In this document: piece after piece, positions 17,564 through 27,278 of the stretch | How positions within the stretch are numbered: the stretch's first letter is position 1 | How the letters are laid out: each line of letters starts with the position of its first letter | Source: Phycisphaerae bacterium RAS2 | GTDB lineage: Bacteria > Planctomycetota > Phycisphaerae > UBA1845 > UTPLA1 | Assembly (NCBI GenBank): GCA_007753915.1 | Contig: CP036352.1 | Span: forward strand, 3,597,306-3,661,305 | DNA length: 64,000 nt | Direction of reading: 5' to 3' | Position numbers and translations under genes: made by a program | The notes under the pieces: model-generated | Told to the model about the DNA's origin: nothing | The model's database searches: none | The model's input: the letters and a program-made list of their open reading frames with translations, nothing else

Positions 17564-18523
17564 CTATTCCCGGCCCGATCGGCGGTGGTCCTCGACTCTC
17601 CGAAGACGATAGGAGACATCCTCCAGAATCGCGCGGCTGGAGTTGATGAGATCGGCCACGATGCCGGTGAGCACCATTTGAAACCCGGCGATGAGCAGGA
17701 TCGCGCTCAAGATGAGCGACTGGATATGCTTGTCGTGTTCCGTGGTGAAGAAGAAGTAATACAGGAATCGCAATCCAATGAGAAAGCCGAGCGTGAACGT
17801 CGCGCCGCCGGCGAGCGTGAAGATCTTCATCGCCCGGTAGGACGAATACACCCGCACCATGATGCCGACCGAGCGCGAGATGAACACGCCGATGTTGGAG
17901 AACAACCGGCTCTCGCGCAGCTTCTCATTCGTGCGAATCGGCACGCTGATGGTGATCAAGCGCTTGCGCCCGGCCTGAATCACGTGATCGACGGTGTGAT
18001 CGAAATCGGTCGAACAGGCGAGCCGCATCGCCGCCTCGCGCGAGTAGGCCTTGAAGCCGCTCGGCACGTCAGGCACGGTGATCCCCGCGAGGTGGCTGAC
18101 CACGCGGCTGCCGAGCGTCTGCATCTTCTTCTTGACAAACGAAAAGTGCGGCACTTTCTCCGGCTCGCGGTCGCCGATCACAAGATGCGCGCGGCCCTCA
18201 AGAATCGGCTGCACGAGCCTGGGGATGTCACCGCCGAAGTATTGATTGTCGCCATCGGTGTTGACGATGATGTCCGCCCCGTGTGCGAGGCAGTAATCGA
18301 TCCCCGCGGCGAACGCATGGCCCAGGCCGCGATTGCCGGGGAATTGAATGATGTGTTCGACGCCGCTCTGCCGGGCGATCTCCACGGTCCGGTCGGTGCA
18401 GCCGTCGTCGATGACGAGGATTTCGACCTTGTCGATGCCGGGGATTTGGCGCGGAATGTCGCGCAGCGTCGCCGGCAGCGTCGCCTCTTCATTCAGACAA
18501 GGAATCTGGACAATCAGTTTCAT
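17564..18523 (-). CDS. GT2 family glycosyltransferase, dolichyl-phosphate-mannose-synthase-like
   Basis: A 319-residue membrane-associated glycosyltransferase, expected to transfer a sugar from a nucleotide donor to a polyprenyl phosphate. The GT-A domain shows IVQIPCLNEEATLPATL, EILVIDDGCTDRT, NRGLGHAFAAGIDY and the metal-binding NTDGDNQY segment, then DVPSGFKAYSREAA. The C-terminus has two transmembrane helices (TLAGGATFTLGFLIGLRFLYYFF and LILSAILLIAGFQMVLTGIVADL), as in the DPMS/GtrB branch. A polyprenyl-sugar-using GT39-type enzyme is encoded 0.8 kb away on the opposite strand, so the two could act in sequence in glycan or protein modification. No clear Shine-Dalgarno is seen before the ATG at 18523. 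Confidence 0.85.
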   Translation of the reverse strand: MKLIVQIPCLNEEATLPATLRDIPRQIPGIDKVEILVIDDGCTDRTVEIARQSGVEHIIQFPGNRGLGHAFAAGIDYCLAHGADIIVNTDGDNQYFGGDIPRLVQPILEGRAHLVIGDREPEKVPHFSFVKKKMQTLGSRVVSHLAGITVPDVPSGFKAYSREAAMRLACSTDFDHTVDHVIQAGRKRLITISVPIRTNEKLRESRLFSNIGVFISRSVGIMVRVYSSYRAMKIFTLAGGATFTLGFLIGLRFLYYFFFTTEHDKHIQSLILSAILLIAGFQMVLTGIVADLINSSRAILEDVSYRLRRVEDHRRSGRE

Positions 18524-18653
18524 GCTTCAGGTCGTGCGGCGAGCATCATCACGGAACCGATCGCGCGAGCGATCGATTGAACGTGCGGCGCTGCAGCATC
18601 ACGACGACCGCTATCGTAGGCGAACGCTGCAATTAGTCCAGAAAGACCAACGG

Positions 18654-19241
18654 TCATGCGCCCCAGTTGGCCAGCATGCGCCCGAGCAGTTCCATCGGCA
18701 GCCCGACGATGTTGGAGAAGCTTCCTTCGTATCGCTCCACGAATTCGTCGCCGTGGTCCTGGATGCCGTACGCCCCGGCCTTGCCGCGCCATTCGCCCGT
18801 GTCGATGTACTCATCGATCTGCCGGGTGGTCAGCGGGCGCATATGAATAACGGAAACGTCATGCTGCAGCAGGCGGCGGCCCGAGGCCGGCGCGAGCAGG
18901 GCCACGCCGGTGATGACCTGATGCGACGTGCCGGCCAGGCGCGTGAGAATGGCGCGGGCGTCGTCAGCGTCCGAAGGCTTGCCGATCAGCGTGTCGTCGT
19001 GAAACGCCAGCGTATCGGCCGAGAGAATCGTCTGCTGAAAGTAGTCCCCCGCAACGCTTCGCGCCTTGTAGTAGGCCAGCGATTCGACATGCATCATCGG
19101 CGTGACGTGCGGCAGCGGATCGTCCGGCTCCTCAAATCGCGGCGAGGTGACTTCGAACGCGTATCCCGCCTCGGCCAGCAATTGTCGCCGGCGCGGACTG
19201 GTGGAAGCGAGTACGAGTGCTCTGGATGGGTGCGGGTCCAT
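18654..19241 (-). CDS. maf: Maf-like nucleotide pyrophosphatase
   Basis: A 195-residue Maf/Ham1-fold protein that hydrolyses nucleoside triphosphates, often modified or pyrimidine nucleotides, to monophosphates; historically named septum formation inhibitor. Diagnostic N-terminal motif LASTSPRRRQLL, then SADTLAFHDDTLIGKPSDADDA, LAGTSHQVITGVAL, YIDTGEWRGKAGAYGIQDHG and the C-terminal GSFSNIVGLPMELL. Length matches the family. It stands between the GT2 and GT39-type genes. Confidence 0.92.
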   Translation of the reverse strand: MDPHPSRALVLASTSPRRRQLLAEAGYAFEVTSPRFEEPDDPLPHVTPMMHVESLAYYKARSVAGDYFQQTILSADTLAFHDDTLIGKPSDADDARAILTRLAGTSHQVITGVALLAPASGRRLLQHDVSVIHMRPLTTRQIDEYIDTGEWRGKAGAYGIQDHGDEFVERYEGSFSNIVGLPMELLGRMLANWGA

Positions 19242-19388
19242 GTGTGATCGTCCGTTCCGCGAAGGGAAAGCCGGGCGAATGAGCGGAACGCCGATATTGT
19301 CATGTAACGAGGGGGGCCCGTAAAGCCCATCGGCCTTCGGTGTATCAACCGCGTAGTCCTCGTATGCTACGTGACCGTGGAACCCCGC

Positions 19389-21029
19389 ATGACACGAGCT
19401 TCAATCGCCGACGGGAAACCAGACGGCCGCAGTCCAGCGACGCCTCCAGCATGTGAGTGCGTCGCCGGGTGGTGCGTGTTCCTGTTGCTGGCGCTCTACG
19501 CCACCGGCCTGACGCAGCGATTGACCGCGACATGGAGCGGCATGCACGACTGGAATGGGGCGTTCTACTCGCAGCTTGCCCGCAATTTGCTTCGGTATCC
19601 GTTCGATGTTCATCACGGCATGGGCGTGTTGGCAGTGGGAGCGGATGCACCGCCGGCGGATGAGCGCGGCCTGTATGCGCATCACCCGCCGGGCATGGTC
19701 TGGTTGACCGCGGCGGCGTTTCGGATTGCAGGTGAGAGCGAGGCGACCGCGCGCGCCGTGCCGATTGCCGCGTCGCTGGCGAGCCTATGGATGCTGGTCG
19801 CCCTTACAGCCCGGCGATGGGGCTGGGATCGGGCGCTGTGCGCCGGTCTCGTGTTCGCGATGATGCCGATGAGCGTCTATTTCGGCCGGATGGTCAACCA
19901 CGAGGCCGTTTGCCTGTGCCTGATGCTGGCCGCGGTGCTGGCCTGGCAGTCGGCGGCCCCGGAACGACCGACAAGAACGAGGGCCTTCGCGCTGACGGGC
20001 TGGGGCGCAGCCATCGCCGCGATGATCTGGATCGACTGGATCGGTGTGCTGTTTGCCGGGCTTTTCTGTGCGCGGGTCACGCTGCATCACCGCCGGCAGG
20101 GTCTGACCGGCGGACGGCTTGTTTATGCCTGGGGCGTTTCGATCGGGGCCGCCGCAGGCATGGTGTGCTACCTGGTCTACGGTGGGTTGGACGGCAATTG
20201 GGAAAAGCTATGGTCGATATTCGTGTCGCGCCGGGAGAACGACATCACGCCGTCCGATTCCGTCGCATGGGAACATGTGCTGGGCAATCTGTCGTGGCCG
20301 ATCCTGGCGCTGGCGGTGTTCGGCGCGGCAGGACACATCGCGGGCCGCGCATCAAGACAAACACAATTATACAACGGTCCATCTCATCATTCCGGCAGGG
20401 CAGTCGGAGGCCTGGGTGTCATCGCGCTGACGGGATTGATCTGGGTCGTCCTGTTCTGGCGGCTGTTCAAAATACACAATTACTGGATGTTTTATCTCGG
20501 GCCGTGGGTCGCCCTTTCGGCGGCGGCGGCGCTCGCCGGCATTCGATCGTTCGTATTCGCCCGCGCCCCGATGCCGGCAAGGGCGTTATTTTATACCACA
20601 GTCGTGATTGCAGGCGCCGCCGCGCTGAACGGCACCCAGCGGTATTTCGCGAAGACGTTTCTGCCGGAGCGCACCATCACCGCCTGGCGTGATGTCAACC
20701 AGCTCACGCGACCCGATGAGCGCATCGTGCTGCAATGGGATCCGATCCAGTTTGACCGCTACGGCGCATTTGCATTTCGCACGATCGTTCCGCCGCAACT
20801 CGCCTATTACCTAGACCGCGCGTTTGACGTGCGGACCGACGCATCGCACGCGGTCGCGCTCGGCGCCCCGGCCAACGCCATGTATGTCGTTCCACAGCAA
20901 GCCGTGCTCGCGAATCCGGAGTCGTTCAAGGCGGTCGGTTCGCTCCCAGCAACACCCGCCGGCGATCTACTCCTGATCCGGCTGGGCGGGCGCTCGGTCG
21001 CCCCGACGGCGAGTGTCGATGAGCCATAA
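19389..21029 (+). CDS. GT39/ArnT-type integral membrane glycosyltransferase
   Basis: A 546-residue polytopic membrane protein with about ten or more hydrophobic segments. The luminal loop after the first helix has the family signature of acidic residue plus DWNGAFYSQLARNLLRYPF, and HHPPG follows, as in PMT/ArnT enzymes that use polyprenyl-phosphate sugars. Other pieces: GWDRALCAGLVFAMMPMSVYFGRMVNHE. The soluble C-terminus (about 100 residues) is short and beta-rich. ATG 19389 is supported by GGAA upstream; an in-frame GTG at 19371 is the alternative. Acceptor unknown (lipid, glycan or protein). Confidence 0.78.
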   Translation: MTRASIADGKPDGRSPATPPACECVAGWCVFLLLALYATGLTQRLTATWSGMHDWNGAFYSQLARNLLRYPFDVHHGMGVLAVGADAPPADERGLYAHHPPGMVWLTAAAFRIAGESEATARAVPIAASLASLWMLVALTARRWGWDRALCAGLVFAMMPMSVYFGRMVNHEAVCLCLMLAAVLAWQSAAPERPTRTRAFALTGWGAAIAAMIWIDWIGVLFAGLFCARVTLHHRRQGLTGGRLVYAWGVSIGAAAGMVCYLVYGGLDGNWEKLWSIFVSRRENDITPSDSVAWEHVLGNLSWPILALAVFGAAGHIAGRASRQTQLYNGPSHHSGRAVGGLGVIALTGLIWVVLFWRLFKIHNYWMFYLGPWVALSAAAALAGIRSFVFARAPMPARALFYTTVVIAGAAALNGTQRYFAKTFLPERTITAWRDVNQLTRPDERIVLQWDPIQFDRYGAFAFRTIVPPQLAYYLDRAFDVRTDASHAVALGAPANAMYVVPQQAVLANPESFKAVGSLPATPAGDLLLIRLGGRSVAPTASVDEP

Positions 21030-21113
21030 ACTATTGTTAATAAAATGCTTACGGATAAACTGACAGCCGACTGTTGTCCGGATCGATCGACTAAACAATG
21101 AGCATTGCCGCGT

Positions 21114-21141
21114 TTGACGGATTGGCCTTGCCCCTTATACT
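21114..21141 (+). promoter_or_regulatory. Sigma-70-type promoter for the tRNA-Thr/tuf operon
   Basis: TTGACG at 21114-21119 and TATACT at 21136-21141 are separated by 16 bases. It lies about 115 bases upstream of tRNA-Thr, in the only gap before the tRNA/tuf/secE/nusG/rplK group, which fits a strong housekeeping promoter. Confidence 0.65.
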
Positions 21142-21256
21142 GGTTGGTCTTACAAATGGGCTGGCGCGGGTCGTGGTCGGTTCGTCTGCCCGGGTTGCGT
21201 CGGTCCCCGGCGCGGCAGGACGCGCGTGCCATGCGGCTGCAAAGCATGGACAACGT

Positions 21257-21329
<73 letters not shown>

Positions 21330-21608
21330 TATTGCATTGGGGCTGCGGTGCGGAGCTGTCCCGCCACCCGTCAGCCCGCTGAAGACGTCTGCGGCGTGTT
21401 GTGCAAGGCCGAGCGCGATGGAAACATCGCGACCGCGCATCGCATCAATGACTCCGAAGAGTACGTAAAGCAGCCACGAAGCGGCCGGCCGACGGCCACC
21501 GGATCTCCGGGTGTAGTCGGCGGGCTTGTTTTGGTTTGTTTTGAGGTTTAGACAAGTACACGTTGTAGAACACCAAAGGAAAAGCTGGCACGCGGAGGAA
21601 TCGCAGGA
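21330..21608 (+). other. tRNA-Thr to tuf spacer
   Basis: About 280 bases, with a T/G-rich tract near 21525-21550 (TTGTTTTGGTTTGTTTTGAGG) and an AAGGAAAAG/GCGGAGGAA purine-rich leader just before tuf. It is probably the leader left after processing of tRNA-Thr from the transcript. A weak second promoter is possible but not clear. Confidence 0.4.
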
Positions 21609-22817
<1,209 letters not shown>

Positions 22818-22842
22818 GGATCGGGCGATTCCGCAGGACAAT

Positions 22843-22881
22843 TCGGTCGCCGCGGCCGATTGGAACGGTCGCGGCGACCGA
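22843..22881 (+). promoter_or_regulatory. Strong hairpin between tuf and rpmG
   Basis: Arms 22843-22858 and 22866-22881 pair over 16 positions with one mismatch around a 7-base loop. No T-run follows, so it is not a standard terminator. It may be an attenuator, an RNase processing site or an mRNA-stabilising 3' end for tuf. Confidence 0.55.
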
Positions 22882-22951
22882 TACTAAAATTCGGGGCTGG
22901 TCGTCGCCGGTTTGAAACGCGGCGACGGGGCCGGCCGATGGACGGTGAGCG

Positions 22952-23128
22952 ATGGCAAAGGCGAACAAACGGGAATATGTCTGGCTGGAATGCACCGAGT
23001 CGGGCGATTTGAACTATCGCACGCAGGTGAACGTGCAGCAGGGCATCCCGGAGAAACTCAAGGGCGGTTTGAAGAAATACAGCCCGCGTCTGCGAAAGCA
23101 CACGCTCCACAAGTTGAAGAGGAAGTAG
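22952..23128 (+). CDS. rpmG: 50S ribosomal protein L33
   Basis: A 58-residue ribosomal protein of the large subunit. The sequence begins [20 protein letters not shown] and continues with [34 protein letters not shown], matching the L33 pattern (short, basic, YxT/NYRT, then LxLKKYxPxxRKHTxHKExK). The canonical zinc cysteines are reduced to one (C14). It sits in the standard place between tuf and secE, between the two tRNAs. The Shine-Dalgarno is modest (GGTGAG). Confidence 0.9.
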   Translation: MAKANKREYVWLECTESGDLNYRTQVNVQQGIPEKLKGGLKKYSPRLRKHTLHKLKRK

Positions 23129-23274
23129 TGGTCAGGCACCAGTAGTCAGTGACTGGTGGCCAGTGGAAGGCGTTGAGCGGTCGGAGGATTGGCAGTCCGC
23201 AGTGGTACGAATGGCTTGCATCGTCGCCTTGGCCCTTGACTGCCCACTGACCACTGACAACCGACCACAAGAAT
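23128..23274. repeat. ACTG-rich inverted repeat spacer before tRNA-Trp
   Basis: The spacer contains GTCAGTGACTGGTGGCCAGTGG-type sequence at 23145-23166 and its approximate inverted copy CCACTGACCACTGAC at 23244-23258, built from the pentamer ACTGA/CCACT. The sequence between the arms is ordinary. It looks like a degenerate, mobile or slippage-derived repeat dropped into the operon between rpmG and tRNA-Trp. Confidence 0.55.
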
Positions 23275-23347
23275 AGGAGCGTAGCTCAATTGGTAGAGCA
23301 CCGGTTTCCAAAACCGGCGGTTGGGGGTTCGAGTCCCTTCGCTCCTG
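23275..23347 (+). tRNA. tRNA-Trp (anticodon CCA)
   Basis: A 73-base cloverleaf: acceptor arms AGGAGCG and CGCTCCT, discriminator G; D arm AGCTCAATTGGTAGAGC; anticodon stem CCGGT/ACCGG with loop TTCCAAA (anticodon CCA); T arm GGGGGTTCGAGTCCCTT. CCA end is not encoded. Placement before secE is the common bacterial order. Confidence 0.96.
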
Positions 23348-23418
23348 GTTGGGTGCTCGCCGAGGCAGCGGTCGAGCGGTTGGTTTGACCGCCCGACAGA
23401 TCGATCAACGGGTGTTCC

Positions 23419-24033
23419 ATGGCGCAGGACCGACGCGATCGTACGACCGATTCCGGACGACGTAACGGCGAGCGCGGTGGAGCGGCGGTTGACGAAGAGG
23501 AGAACGACGTGTCCGACGTGGCGGTTGATCACCGGGACGACGAGCGATACGAGTCGCAGGGCTATTCCGCGCCAGGCGAGGCGGCCGGCGAGCGAGGCTT
23601 CTTCGACATCTACAAGCCCGGCCAGGGTTTTTATACGCGCGTCTGGAGCGGCATCGCCTTCGGCGCGATGGCCTGCTGGTTTGCCTACTTCCTGTTCGAG
23701 AAGTTCTCCATTCTCGGAAACCACGCAACGGCGCGGTACATCCAGTTCGGCGTCGCCACCGCGGCCATCGTCGGGCTCGGCTTGCTGGGCTACTGGATGC
23801 TCGCCCTGAACCGCAAGATATGCGATTTCATGATCGCCACCGAAAGTGAAATGAAGAAGGTCCACTGGACCAGCCGCCGCGAGATCATCGGCTCCACCAA
23901 AGTGGTGATCTTCGTGATGATTGCGTTGTCCCTTCTGCTGTTCGTCGTGGACATGCTGTTCCTGGCGGCCTTCTCCGCGGCCGGCGTCCTCAAGGGCGGC
24001 GGCGTCATGGAAGCTTTGAAAGGTCTGTTCTAA
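23419..24033 (+). CDS. secE: Preprotein translocase subunit SecE (extended form)
   Basis: Clamps the SecY channel of the Sec translocon in the inner membrane. The C-terminal 65 residues carry the SecE signature: an amphipathic helix FMIATESEMKKVHWTSRREIIGSTKVV followed by a membrane helix FVMIALSLLLFVVDMLFLAAF. In front are two further predicted membrane helices (FGAMACWFAYFLFEKF, VATAAIVGLGLLGYWML) and an acidic/basic soluble N-terminus of about 60 residues, so the 204-residue protein is about three times the short one-helix form of Gram-positive bacteria. The stop codon overlaps the nusG start (TAATG). Confidence 0.92.
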   Translation: MAQDRRDRTTDSGRRNGERGGAAVDEEENDVSDVAVDHRDDERYESQGYSAPGEAAGERGFFDIYKPGQGFYTRVWSGIAFGAMACWFAYFLFEKFSILGNHATARYIQFGVATAAIVGLGLLGYWMLALNRKICDFMIATESEMKKVHWTSRREIIGSTKVVIFVMIALSLLLFVVDMLFLAAFSAAGVLKGGGVMEALKGLF

Positions 24034-24713
24034 TGCCTGAAGGCGACGAACACACGACCGACACGATGATGCACGGCTCGTCCGACGCGGCTGATACCGC
24101 AAGCGAGCCGGTTGCGGCTGCCGCGCCGAAGCCCGCCAAACCGAGCGGTCCGCGCTCGATGCACTGGTACGTCCTGCGCGTCGCGTCCAACCGCGAGGAT
24201 CAGGTCTGCGACGCCCTGACCCGAAAGGTCAAGATCGAGCATCTCGACGACCGCATCGGTCGCATCCTCGTGCCGACGCAGCGCGAGAAGCGAATGCGCG
24301 GCCGCGTCGCCAAGGTCTTCGACCGCAAACTCTACCCCGGCTACGTCTTTGTCGAGATGGCCACCGAAGAGGACGGCAGCATCCCCGAAGACGTCTGGTT
24401 CATGGTGAAGGACACCATGAGCGTCGGTGATTTCATCGGGTCCGACGGCAAGCCCACGCCGATGAAGCCGCACGACGTTGAGAAAATGCTCGCCGTCGTC
24501 GAGAAGTCGGCCGAGCAGCCGACCCTCGCAGGGATGGCCGGCATGAAGAAGGGCGACGCAATCAAGGTCAAGGAAGGCCCGTTTGAAAACTTTGAAGGTG
24601 AAATCGACGAGGTCTTCCCCGACAAGGGCCAGGTGCGCGTGATCGTGACGATCTTCGGCCGCGCGACGCCGATCGACCTCGAATACTGGCAACTGGAAAT
24701 GCTGGAGAAGTAA
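24033..24713 (+). CDS. nusG: Transcription termination/antitermination protein NusG
   Basis: Binds RNA polymerase to suppress pausing and links it to Rho or ribosomes. The 226-residue protein has an extra 40-residue acidic, Ala-rich N-terminus, then the NGN domain (MHWYVLRVASNREDQV ... LYPGYVFVEM), and a KOW domain near the end (GDAIKVKEGPFENFEGEIDEV, VIVTIFGRATPIDLEYWQLE). The start overlaps the secE stop by one base, which suggests translational coupling. Confidence 0.95.
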   Translation: MPEGDEHTTDTMMHGSSDAADTASEPVAAAAPKPAKPSGPRSMHWYVLRVASNREDQVCDALTRKVKIEHLDDRIGRILVPTQREKRMRGRVAKVFDRKLYPGYVFVEMATEEDGSIPEDVWFMVKDTMSVGDFIGSDGKPTPMKPHDVEKMLAVVEKSAEQPTLAGMAGMKKGDAIKVKEGPFENFEGEIDEVFPDKGQVRVIVTIFGRATPIDLEYWQLEMLEK

Positions 24714-24773
24714 GTTCGTCCGCGGGCAATTCACGCGGCCCCAGCCGAATCACGACGAGAGGTAGCGCGCATC

Positions 24774-25208
24774 ATGGCGAAGAAGAAGAAGATTCCGACA
24801 GCGGTGTTCAAGGTGCAGGGCGCCGGTGGCCAGGCCACTCCCGCTCCGCCCATCGGCCCGGCCTGCGGTCAGTACGGCGTCAATCCCGGTCAGTTCGTGC
24901 AGCAATTCAACGAACGAAGCAAACACCTGAACGGCATGCCGGTCACGGCCGTCGTCAGCGTCTATGCCGACCGCACGTTTGATTTTGTTCTCAAGAGCCC
25001 GCCCGCGTCGGTGCTGCTCAAGGCCGCGGCGCAGGTCGCCAAAGGCGCCGGCAACCCGCTGAAGGAGAAGGTCGGCAAGGTCACACAGAAGCAGGTGGAC
25101 GACATCTGCAAGACCAAGATGAACGACCTGAATTGCTGGACGGTCGAATCGGCCCGCAAGATCATCGCCGGCACCGCCCGCAACATGGGCATCGAGATCG
25201 AGGGCTGA
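24774..25208 (+). CDS. rplK: 50S ribosomal protein L11
   Basis: 144-residue component of the GTPase-associated centre; binds 23S rRNA and takes part in factor-dependent GTP hydrolysis. Typical sequence: PAPPIGPACGQYGVNPGQFVQQFN, TAVVSVYADRTFDFVLKSPPAS, GKVTQKQVDDIC, GTARNMGIEIEG. Normally rplA and then rplJ-rplL-rpoBC follow; here a terminator and a symporter gene come next. Confidence 0.97.
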   Translation: MAKKKKIPTAVFKVQGAGGQATPAPPIGPACGQYGVNPGQFVQQFNERSKHLNGMPVTAVVSVYADRTFDFVLKSPPASVLLKAAAQVAKGAGNPLKEKVGKVTQKQVDDICKTKMNDLNCWTVESARKIIAGTARNMGIEIEG

Positions 25209-25246
25209 TCGAGGCTTCGGCGCGCGTCTAATCTGTTTTTCCCCCG

Positions 25247-25281
25247 GAAGCCGGCGGATTGCAATCCGTCGGCTTCTTTCT
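25247..25281 (+). terminator. Rho-independent terminator after rplK
   Basis: GAAGCCGGCGGATT (25247-25260) pairs with AATCCGTCGGCTTC (25263-25276) except for one G-T pair, followed by TTTCTTTG. It ends the tuf-rplK operon. Confidence 0.8.
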
Positions 25282-25346
25282 TTGCTGTCCGCGCCGGCTC
25301 TTCGTATTCCTGCCCTGCGCTGCCGAAATTCGACGATAGATCAAAG

Positions 25347-27065
25347 ATGATCGTCCTCGATCCTGCCTCGACATTTTCGCTTGCGTCCTGCCTCGCGCAG
25401 GCGCGGTTTCACCTGATCGATTGGGGAGTCGTCGCGGGGTACCTTGTCTTCACGACGGTACTCGGCGCGAAGCTCGCCGGCAAACAGGCAACGATCCGCG
25501 ATTTCTTTCTCGGCGGACGCAAGCTCCCATGGTGGGCCGTCTGCGGATCGACCATCGCCACGGAAATCTCAACGGCGACATTTGTCGTTGTTCCGGCCAT
25601 CGTCTTCGCCGCCGGCGGCAACCTTACTTATCTCCAGCTCGCCATCGGCAGCATCCTCGCGCGATTTGTCGTCGCCTGGTACTTCGTGCCGCGATTCTAC
25701 GAGGAGGAGATTTACAGCCCCTACGACTACGTCGGCCGACGGCTCGGCCCGCGCGTCAAGACCGTCACCACTGGGCTCTTTCTGATCGGCGCCGTACTCG
25801 GCCAGGGCGGCCGGCTCTTCACCGCCGCCTTCATGGTCAGCATCGTTGCCGACATCGATCTCGTCTCGGCCATCTGGCTGATGGGCGCGTTCAGCGTGCT
25901 ATGGGCGATGATCGGCGGCATCACCATGGTCATCTGGACCGACGTGATCCAGTTCGGCATTCTGCTGCTCGGCGCAGCCGTCGCCCTGGGCTTCGCGATG
26001 CACGTCGTTCCCGGCGGAATCAGCGAGGCTGTGCGACTTGGACGCGAAGCGGGGAAGTTTCAGTTTCTTGATTTCAGCACCGATCTGTCCGTGCGCTACA
26101 CGTTCTGGTGCGGTCTGCTCGCGACGACGTTCTCAAACCTTGCGGCCTTCGGCACCGATCAAGTCATGGCCCAGCGGATGTTCTGCTGTCGCGACGCGCG
26201 CGACGCACGCTTGTCCGTCGTCTGGAGCAGCGTCAGCATTGGCGTCGCCTTGCTCATGATGTTGCTTGGCATTTCGCTGTATGCCTATTTCCAGCACGCG
26301 CCGTTCACCCCCGGCGAAGCCGCCCGGTACGCGAAGCATCAGGAATACCTGCTGCCGATCTTCATCGTTCGCGCGCTTCCGATCGGCGTGCGCGGCTTGA
26401 TTGTCGCGGCCGTCCTCGCGGCGGCTGTGTCGACACTCGAATCGGCCCTGGCGGCGCTCTCACAGACAACCGTCAACCCGATTCAAAGCCATCTCAACCG
26501 ACGGCGCGGCAAAGCGGACGCCGTGGCGTCGCCCGACAGCGAACTGGGCCTTTCAAAGGTCCTGATCTTTGCATGGGGCATTGTGCTTTGCGGCATGGCG
26601 ACGGCCTGCATCGGCATCGCGAGGAACTATCAGAACGCCATTGACCTCGTGCTGGCCTTCGCGGGTTACACCTCCGGGCCGCTGCTGGGGATCTTCCTGC
26701 TGGCGTTCCTGAAACGCCCGCGCGATGACCGGGGCCTGCCGTGGGCGGTTGCAGTCTCGATCCTCGCCGTGTTTGCGGTGTCGGTTCGCGAACCGTGGGT
26801 GATGAAAGTTGTGATCGTCGCCGTGATCGTGGTGTGGCTTGTCACGCCGGTGATAAGGTCGTTACCGTGGCAACACAAATTGATCATTAACCTAACCGCG
26901 CTGGCTGCCGGCGGACTGCATTTTGTAGATGGTGCGACCGCTCCATGGCTGATGTCAGCGGGTTGGGCCTTTCCGTGGACGTATCCACTCGGCACGGTCA
27001 TCACCTTCGGACTGGGCTTTGTGCTGGGCCGGCCGCGAAACGATCAGATTGTTCGAGAGAATTGA
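25347..27065 (+). CDS. Sodium/solute symporter (SSS family)
   Basis: A 572-residue inner membrane transporter with about 13-14 hydrophobic helices. Family features: FFLGGRKLPWWAVCGSTIATEIS near the N-terminus (unwound helix 1 with the sodium-site Gly/Ser), YSPYDYVGRRLG, LGQGGRLFTAAF, GGITMVIWTDVIQFGILLLGA and FGTDQVMAQRM. SSS members couple sugar, monocarboxylate, amino acid or nucleobase uptake to Na+; substrate here cannot be told. It follows the ribosomal terminator and should have its own promoter. An unusual six-copy 18-bp repeat begins exactly at the stop codon. Confidence 0.9.
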   Translation: MIVLDPASTFSLASCLAQARFHLIDWGVVAGYLVFTTVLGAKLAGKQATIRDFFLGGRKLPWWAVCGSTIATEISTATFVVVPAIVFAAGGNLTYLQLAIGSILARFVVAWYFVPRFYEEEIYSPYDYVGRRLGPRVKTVTTGLFLIGAVLGQGGRLFTAAFMVSIVADIDLVSAIWLMGAFSVLWAMIGGITMVIWTDVIQFGILLLGAAVALGFAMHVVPGGISEAVRLGREAGKFQFLDFSTDLSVRYTFWCGLLATTFSNLAAFGTDQVMAQRMFCCRDARDARLSVVWSSVSIGVALLMMLLGISLYAYFQHAPFTPGEAARYAKHQEYLLPIFIVRALPIGVRGLIVAAVLAAAVSTLESALAALSQTTVNPIQSHLNRRRGKADAVASPDSELGLSKVLIFAWGIVLCGMATACIGIARNYQNAIDLVLAFAGYTSGPLLGIFLLAFLKRPRDDRGLPWAVAVSILAVFAVSVREPWVMKVVIVAVIVVWLVTPVIRSLPWQHKLIINLTALAAGGLHFVDGATAPWLMSAGWAFPWTYPLGTVITFGLGFVLGRPRNDQIVREN

Positions 27066-27172
27066 AGCATCCTCGCTTCAGCAAACATCCACTCCAGGCC
27101 AGGCGTTCATTTCTGTACAAGCATCCATTCCCAAATCAGCATTCATACCTGAAACAGCGGTCCATTCCGCGT
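27065..27172 (+). repeat. Degenerate 18-bp tandem repeat, six copies
   Basis: Starting on the last base of the symporter stop codon, six consecutive 18-base units run without gap (27065, 27083, 27101, 27119, 27137, 27155). Each has a core similar to AAGCATCCATTC. The units are clearly related but diverged. The reading frame in phase with them is not that of the symporter, and there is no start signal for it. Confidence 0.6.
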
Positions 27173-27190
27173 GAGTATTCGCCAAAAAGA

Positions 27191-27220
27191 AAAGCCCCCG
27201 GCAGGCCTGCCGGGGGCTTT
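27191..27220. terminator. Bidirectional terminator
   Basis: A perfect 30-base palindrome (AAAGCCCCCGGCAGG and its complement) with A/T-rich ends, placed between the plus-strand symporter and the minus-strand OmpA-like gene, so it can serve both. Confidence 0.85.
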
Positions 27221-27278
27221 GATTCAATCATTCAACTTTTCGAGGCGCAATCAGCGTCCTATGACATCTTGCCGCTGC

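Noticed and set aside
19389-21029. A terminator for the GT39-type gene just before tRNA-Thr
   Set aside because: No stem with a T-run is visible in 21030-21113.
27065-27172. CRISPR array
   Set aside because: The 18-bp units are contiguous, diverged and have no spacers; no cas genes are nearby.
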